DNA from: CALELF01 sp045617925
Lineage (GTDB): Bacteria > Synergistota > Synergistia > Synergistales > Synergistaceae
Length of the DNA stretch: 33,762 nucleotides
NCBI GenBank assembly: GCA_045617925.1
Contig: JAZLJR010000051.1
Coordinates: 1-33,762, forward strand
Direction: 5' to 3'
Position 1 is the first letter of the stretch. Each line of letters begins with the position of its first letter. The translations under genes were made by a program, and so were the position numbers. Positions 31,186-33,762 of this stretch are shown piece after piece. The notes beneath the pieces were generated by a model, which was given only the letters and a program-made list of their open reading frames with translations, made no database searches and was not told the DNA's origin.

Positions 31186-31214
31186 TTGACATCATATTTA
31201 TTGGGTGCTACAAT
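31186..31214 (+). promoter_or_regulatory. Promoter for the solute-binding protein gene
   Basis: TTGACA (31186-31191) and TACAAT (31209-31214) are exactly 17 bp apart, 41 bp before the start codon. Confidence 0.82.
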
Positions 31215-31255
31215 CACAATGTAATTTCACTCATATTGTGCAAAGGAGATACGCA

Positions 31256-32206
31256 ATGAAAAAAATTCTCACATTAGCTTTAATTGTTGGCTTGGTTTTT
31301 GCAGTAGCTGCACCATGTTTTGCTACTAGCACAGCAGAAGAGATAGGAAAAGAAGTGCTTAAACAACAGATTAAAAAGCAAGTTTCAACTGTGCTGAAAA
31401 ACGCTGCAACTGGCAAAAAAAGCAACACAAAAAATTCTTCCAGAACCGAAAAATCTTTCTATGGCTCTGCTAGGAAATTTGGGCAGAAAAATGCTTTAAT
31501 AGTTGGTTTTGAAGCGGAATTTGCACCTTATACCTTTGTGGCTAGTGATGGTTCTTATGATGGCTTTGATCTTGCTTGTGCTAAAGAATTGTGCCGCAGG
31601 CTTGGTTGGGAATTTAAGGCCATGCCGATAGACTGGAATGCAAAGGATAGTGAGTTAAAGGCTGGCACGGTTAACTGTATTTGGAGTGGCTTTAGCATAA
31701 ATGGCAGAGAAAAAGACTACGAATGGTCAGAGCCTTATATTGAAAACAAAATGGTGATGGTGGTTAAGTCACACTCCCCTTATAGAAAATTATCAGATTT
31801 GAAAGGCAAAAAGGTGTCAGTGCTTGATGGCTCTAGTGCGTTGAATGCGATAAATGCTAAGCCTACCTTCAAAAAATCTTTGAAGAAGCTTATTGTAGTT
31901 GTAAATTATGAAAATGCCTTTGATTACCTTTCAAATGGTTCTGTAGATGCAGTTGCTGTCGATTTGGCACATGCAAATAATTTTGTGACAAAGAGTAAAG
32001 GCAAATTCAGCATTATGCCTGAGGTCCTTGCCAAAGAGCAATACGCGGTAGCCTTCTTAAAGGGTAATGTAACCTTGAAAAATGCAGTAAATGCAGAGTT
32101 GCAAAAAATGGCTTATGATGGAACGATAAAAAAGATTGCTGCAAATTATGTCAAGCAGGGACTTATTTTGGATAGCATTTCTATTGGAAGAAGCAGAAGA
32201 AGATAA
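31256..32206 (+). CDS. Family 3 extracellular solute-binding protein with N-terminal helical extension
   Basis: This 316-residue exported protein starts with a signal peptide (MKKILTLALIVGLVFAVAAPCFA). From about residue 78 it is a family-3 (polar amino-acid) binding protein: LIVGFEAEFAPYTFV, YDGFDLACAKELCRRLGWEF, WSGFSINGREKDYEWSEPYI and a C-terminal hinge/lobe with LAKEQYAVAFLKGN. Residues ~25-75 form an unusual Lys/Thr-rich helical extension not typical of these proteins. No ABC permease or ATPase is next to it. It has an AAGGAG site, its own promoter and a terminator, so it is a single-gene unit. Confidence 0.88.
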   Translation: MKKILTLALIVGLVFAVAAPCFATSTAEEIGKEVLKQQIKKQVSTVLKNAATGKKSNTKNSSRTEKSFYGSARKFGQKNALIVGFEAEFAPYTFVASDGSYDGFDLACAKELCRRLGWEFKAMPIDWNAKDSELKAGTVNCIWSGFSINGREKDYEWSEPYIENKMVMVVKSHSPYRKLSDLKGKKVSVLDGSSALNAINAKPTFKKSLKKLIVVVNYENAFDYLSNGSVDAVAVDLAHANNFVTKSKGKFSIMPEVLAKEQYAVAFLKGNVTLKNAVNAELQKMAYDGTIKKIAANYVKQGLILDSISIGRSRRR

Positions 32207-32220
32207 TAGTTTATAATAGC

Positions 32221-32257
32221 AAAAGTGCCAACCTAAATGGTTGGCACTTTTTATTTT
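32221..32257. terminator. Bidirectional terminator between the binding protein and glucosaminidase genes
   Basis: A perfect 13-bp stem AAAAGTGCCAACC/GGTTGGCACTTTT with a 5-nt loop and flanking A and T runs lies between the two convergent genes. Confidence 0.9.
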
Positions 32258-32280
32258 AACTGTAGTTTGCATTTATAGTA

Positions 32281-32901
32281 TCACTCATCCACTTCATCAT
32301 CATACTGAGTGAGATTGTATCTTTCAATGACTTCACAGAGTTTTTCCACATAAGCGGAATCTGTTGCATAGCCACCATCTTTGATTATCTGTGCTGCTTT
32401 CCTGTAATCTTTTTCTCCTACTAAACCTTCGTAGCGTTTTTTGCCTTCTCTTTCGTTCATTGCTCCTAAAAGATAGGCACTATGGTCTGCAACGGAATCC
32501 TCTATGCAGGAATATTTGCGAAAATCCCTGGTGACTATTGTTTTTATGCCTAGAGTGTATTCTTCTCTTGTCTGCTTGGTATATTTGCTAGCGCCATCCC
32601 ATGTTGAGCCATCCCATGTGTTATTTGAAATACGGCATTTCATGCCAAACATATTATTAGCGTTCTGAGCCAATTCACTTTTACCGTAATTTGATTCTCT
32701 AATGAACTGTGCCGCTGAAACAGAGGCAAGTATTCCGCTACGCTTCATATCTTCTCTGCAAAGCTCTGCAATTTTAACTACAGCCTCTTCCTCTGCCATA
32801 TTAGCGAAAATAGAGGCCTGGGTTTTTGTCTCTGCCAAGCTTGGTGAAACAAAAAAAGCCAATAAGGCGATCGATAAAACAATTTTCTTTTGCAATTTCA
32901 T
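32281..32901 (-). CDS. Exported glucosaminidase (peptidoglycan hydrolase)
   Basis: This 206-residue protein has a signal peptide (cleavage likely after SLA near residue 23) and a glucosaminidase domain (PF01832, FlgJ/LytG type) that cleaves the glycan strand of peptidoglycan. The motif SVSAAQFIRESNYGKSE gives the catalytic Glu69, followed by NANNMFGMK and, near the end, DYRKAAQIIKDGGYATDSAYVEKL. The start has an AAGGAG site. There is no cell-wall anchor or repeat domain, so it should act in the periplasm. A TACAAT -10-like box lies at 32922-32927 on the minus strand. Confidence 0.92.
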   Translation of the reverse strand: MKLQKKIVLSIALLAFFVSPSLAETKTQASIFANMAEEEAVVKIAELCREDMKRSGILASVSAAQFIRESNYGKSELAQNANNMFGMKCRISNNTWDGSTWDGASKYTKQTREEYTLGIKTIVTRDFRKYSCIEDSVADHSAYLLGAMNEREGKKRYEGLVGEKDYRKAAQIIKDGGYATDSAYVEKLCEVIERYNLTQYDDEVDE

Positions 32902-33078
32902 ATATCTGTACTCCTTAGTGTATTGTATCCGTATAAAGTTCTTGTAAAAATTTTAAGGCAAGATGCTTGATTTGTCAAAGTCTTTTGTGCCCTTGCCCCT
33001 GAAAAATTATTTTAGTTATTCAGTTTTTCGATGAAGATTTTGGATAGTTGTAAAATTGTTTTCTTAAATTACCTTATT

Positions 33079-33108
33079 TTGTTATTTTGCTCGGTGGTAT
33101 GATATAAT
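33079..33108 (+). promoter_or_regulatory. Promoter for the GHL10-type gene
   Basis: An extended -10 TGATATAAT (33100-33108) has a weak -35 TTGTTA 18 bp upstream. The 277-bp gap 32902-33178 otherwise shows only the glucosaminidase promoter region and AT-rich sequence. Confidence 0.6.
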
Positions 33109-33178
33109 AACTCTAATAACTCACTGTGATTGCAAATTTTGATTTATGCCTATCTTATGGCGTTTTTAGGTGATTTAT

Positions 33179-33762
33179 ATGAAAAAAGGATTTTTATTTT
33201 CTTTAACACTCATTTTTATTTTTTTAACGTGTCAGTTTTTTGTTTCTCCTGCCTCTTCACAACTTCCGCAAGAAATACGCGGTGTGTGGGTGGCTACTGT
33301 TTTTAACATTGATTTTCCCTCAAAATCTGGGCTAGATGCTCAAACACTTAAACGTGAGCTAGATGACATTGTGGCTACCGTAGCAGACGCAGGGCTCAAC
33401 GCAATTTTTATTCAAGTTCGCCCTACCTGTGATGCTCTCTATAAGTCCAAAATTTTCCCCACGTCAAAATGGTTGGTAAAGCAACCGGGTGAAAAATTGC
33501 CAAATGGTTTTGATCCTTTGGCTTATCTTATTAGCATAGCAAAGCCACGTGGCATAGCTATTCATGCTTGGGTTAATCCCCTTCGCATTACAAACTTAGG
33601 TGGAAAACCCCTTGTTTCTCAAGTTGCACAAGATAGCCCTGCCTTGCAGCACCCAGATTGGGTAATTGCCTATGATGGCAAGCATTATTTTGATGCAGGT
33701 TTGCCAGAAGTCAGAGAGCTTATTGCAAATGGTGTAAAAGAAATTGTCCAAAACTATGATGT
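33179..33762 (+). CDS. GHL10/DUF187-type glycoside hydrolase-like protein, 3' end missing
   Basis: The first 194 residues of an exported protein. A signal peptide (MKKGFLFSLTLIFIFLT, then ACxFF-type residues before PASS) leads into the family start LPQEIRGVWVATVFNIDFPSKSGL, with FIQVRPTCDALYKSKIFPTSKW, GIAIHAWVNPLRI and HPDWVIAYDGKHYFDAGLPEVREL, all hallmarks of the PF02638 (GHL10, YngK-like) TIM-barrel family. Members are thought to act on peptidoglycan or other polysaccharides. The ATG has an AGGTGA site. The gene is cut by the window edge. Confidence 0.9.
   Translation, partial: MKKGFLFSLTLIFIFLTCQFFVSPASSQLPQEIRGVWVATVFNIDFPSKSGLDAQTLKRELDDIVATVADAGLNAIFIQVRPTCDALYKSKIFPTSKWLVKQPGEKLPNGFDPLAYLISIAKPRGIAIHAWVNPLRITNLGGKPLVSQVAQDSPALQHPDWVIAYDGKHYFDAGLPEVRELIANGVKEIVQNYD

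Noticed and set aside
1..33762. CRISPR arrays, insertion sequences, phage or integrase genes
   Set aside because: No regularly spaced repeats, transposase or integrase frames were seen; the only repeats are the palindromic elements near 11.6 and 13.3 kb and the 9-bp repeats in the tailed BMC gene.

Overview
The window reads as chromosome from an AT-rich, diderm (outer-membrane-bearing), probably anaerobic, amino-acid-fermenting bacterium. The outer membrane is inferred from an autotransporter-type beta-barrel protein with signal peptide at 11835-13112. The ethanolamine locus is of the EutV/EutW type known from Firmicutes and Fusobacteria, not the EutR type of enterobacteria. This mix, with several sodium-coupled amino-acid transporters, would fit Synergistota, Fusobacteriota or Negativicutes-like lineages. 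I cannot assign the taxon from sequence alone.

Left part (1-11560), mostly minus strand: a partial argC; an M20-type amidohydrolase whose active-site residues look degenerate; tRNA-Arg(CCT), tRNA-Leu(GAG) and tRNA-Pro(TGG); a dCMP deaminase; a two-gene operon of a YkgJ-like cysteine-cluster protein and a DUF2156 protein; a DUF805 membrane protein (plus strand); smpB; two tandem NSS-family Na+ symporters; an AGCS alanine/glycine symporter; and an SsuBC/TauBC-like ABC permease/ATPase pair. Promoters and hairpin terminators are clear in many of the gaps.

Middle (11590-13455): a short-passenger autotransporter whose promoter has a run of nine G between the -35 and -10 boxes, the layout of known phase-variable surface-protein promoters. 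Two related palindromic repeats flank it, and a long imperfect hairpin lies just downstream.

Core (13456-29527): an uninterrupted 18-gene, plus-strand ethanolamine-utilization operon in the order eutP-eutV-eutW-eutA-eutB-eutC-eutL-BMC(Lys tail)-eutE-eutM-eutT-pduL-eutJ-orf101-eutN-pduS-pduT-eutH-eutQ (counting orf101, 19 reading frames). EutVW is the sensor kinase and ANTAR antiterminator. A strong terminator with an overlapping small hexaloop hairpin sits between eutW and eutA, so the sensor genes appear to lie upstream of an attenuator that gates the structural genes. EutH imports ethanolamine; EutBC (with EutA reactivase and EutT-made adenosylcobalamin) produces acetaldehyde and ammonia; EutE makes acetyl-CoA; PduL makes acetyl-phosphate. 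EutL, two EutM-type proteins, PduT and EutN build the shell. No eutG or eutS is present, but a PduS/PduT electron-transfer pair is. The reading of PduS/PduT as a route for cobalamin reduction or NADH reoxidation is inference.

Right part (29593-33762): a highly expressed-looking secreted HAD phosphatase, an orphan amino-acid-type solute-binding protein, a secreted glucosaminidase (minus strand) and the start of a GHL10/DUF187-type lipoprotein-like glycoside hydrolase running off the window.
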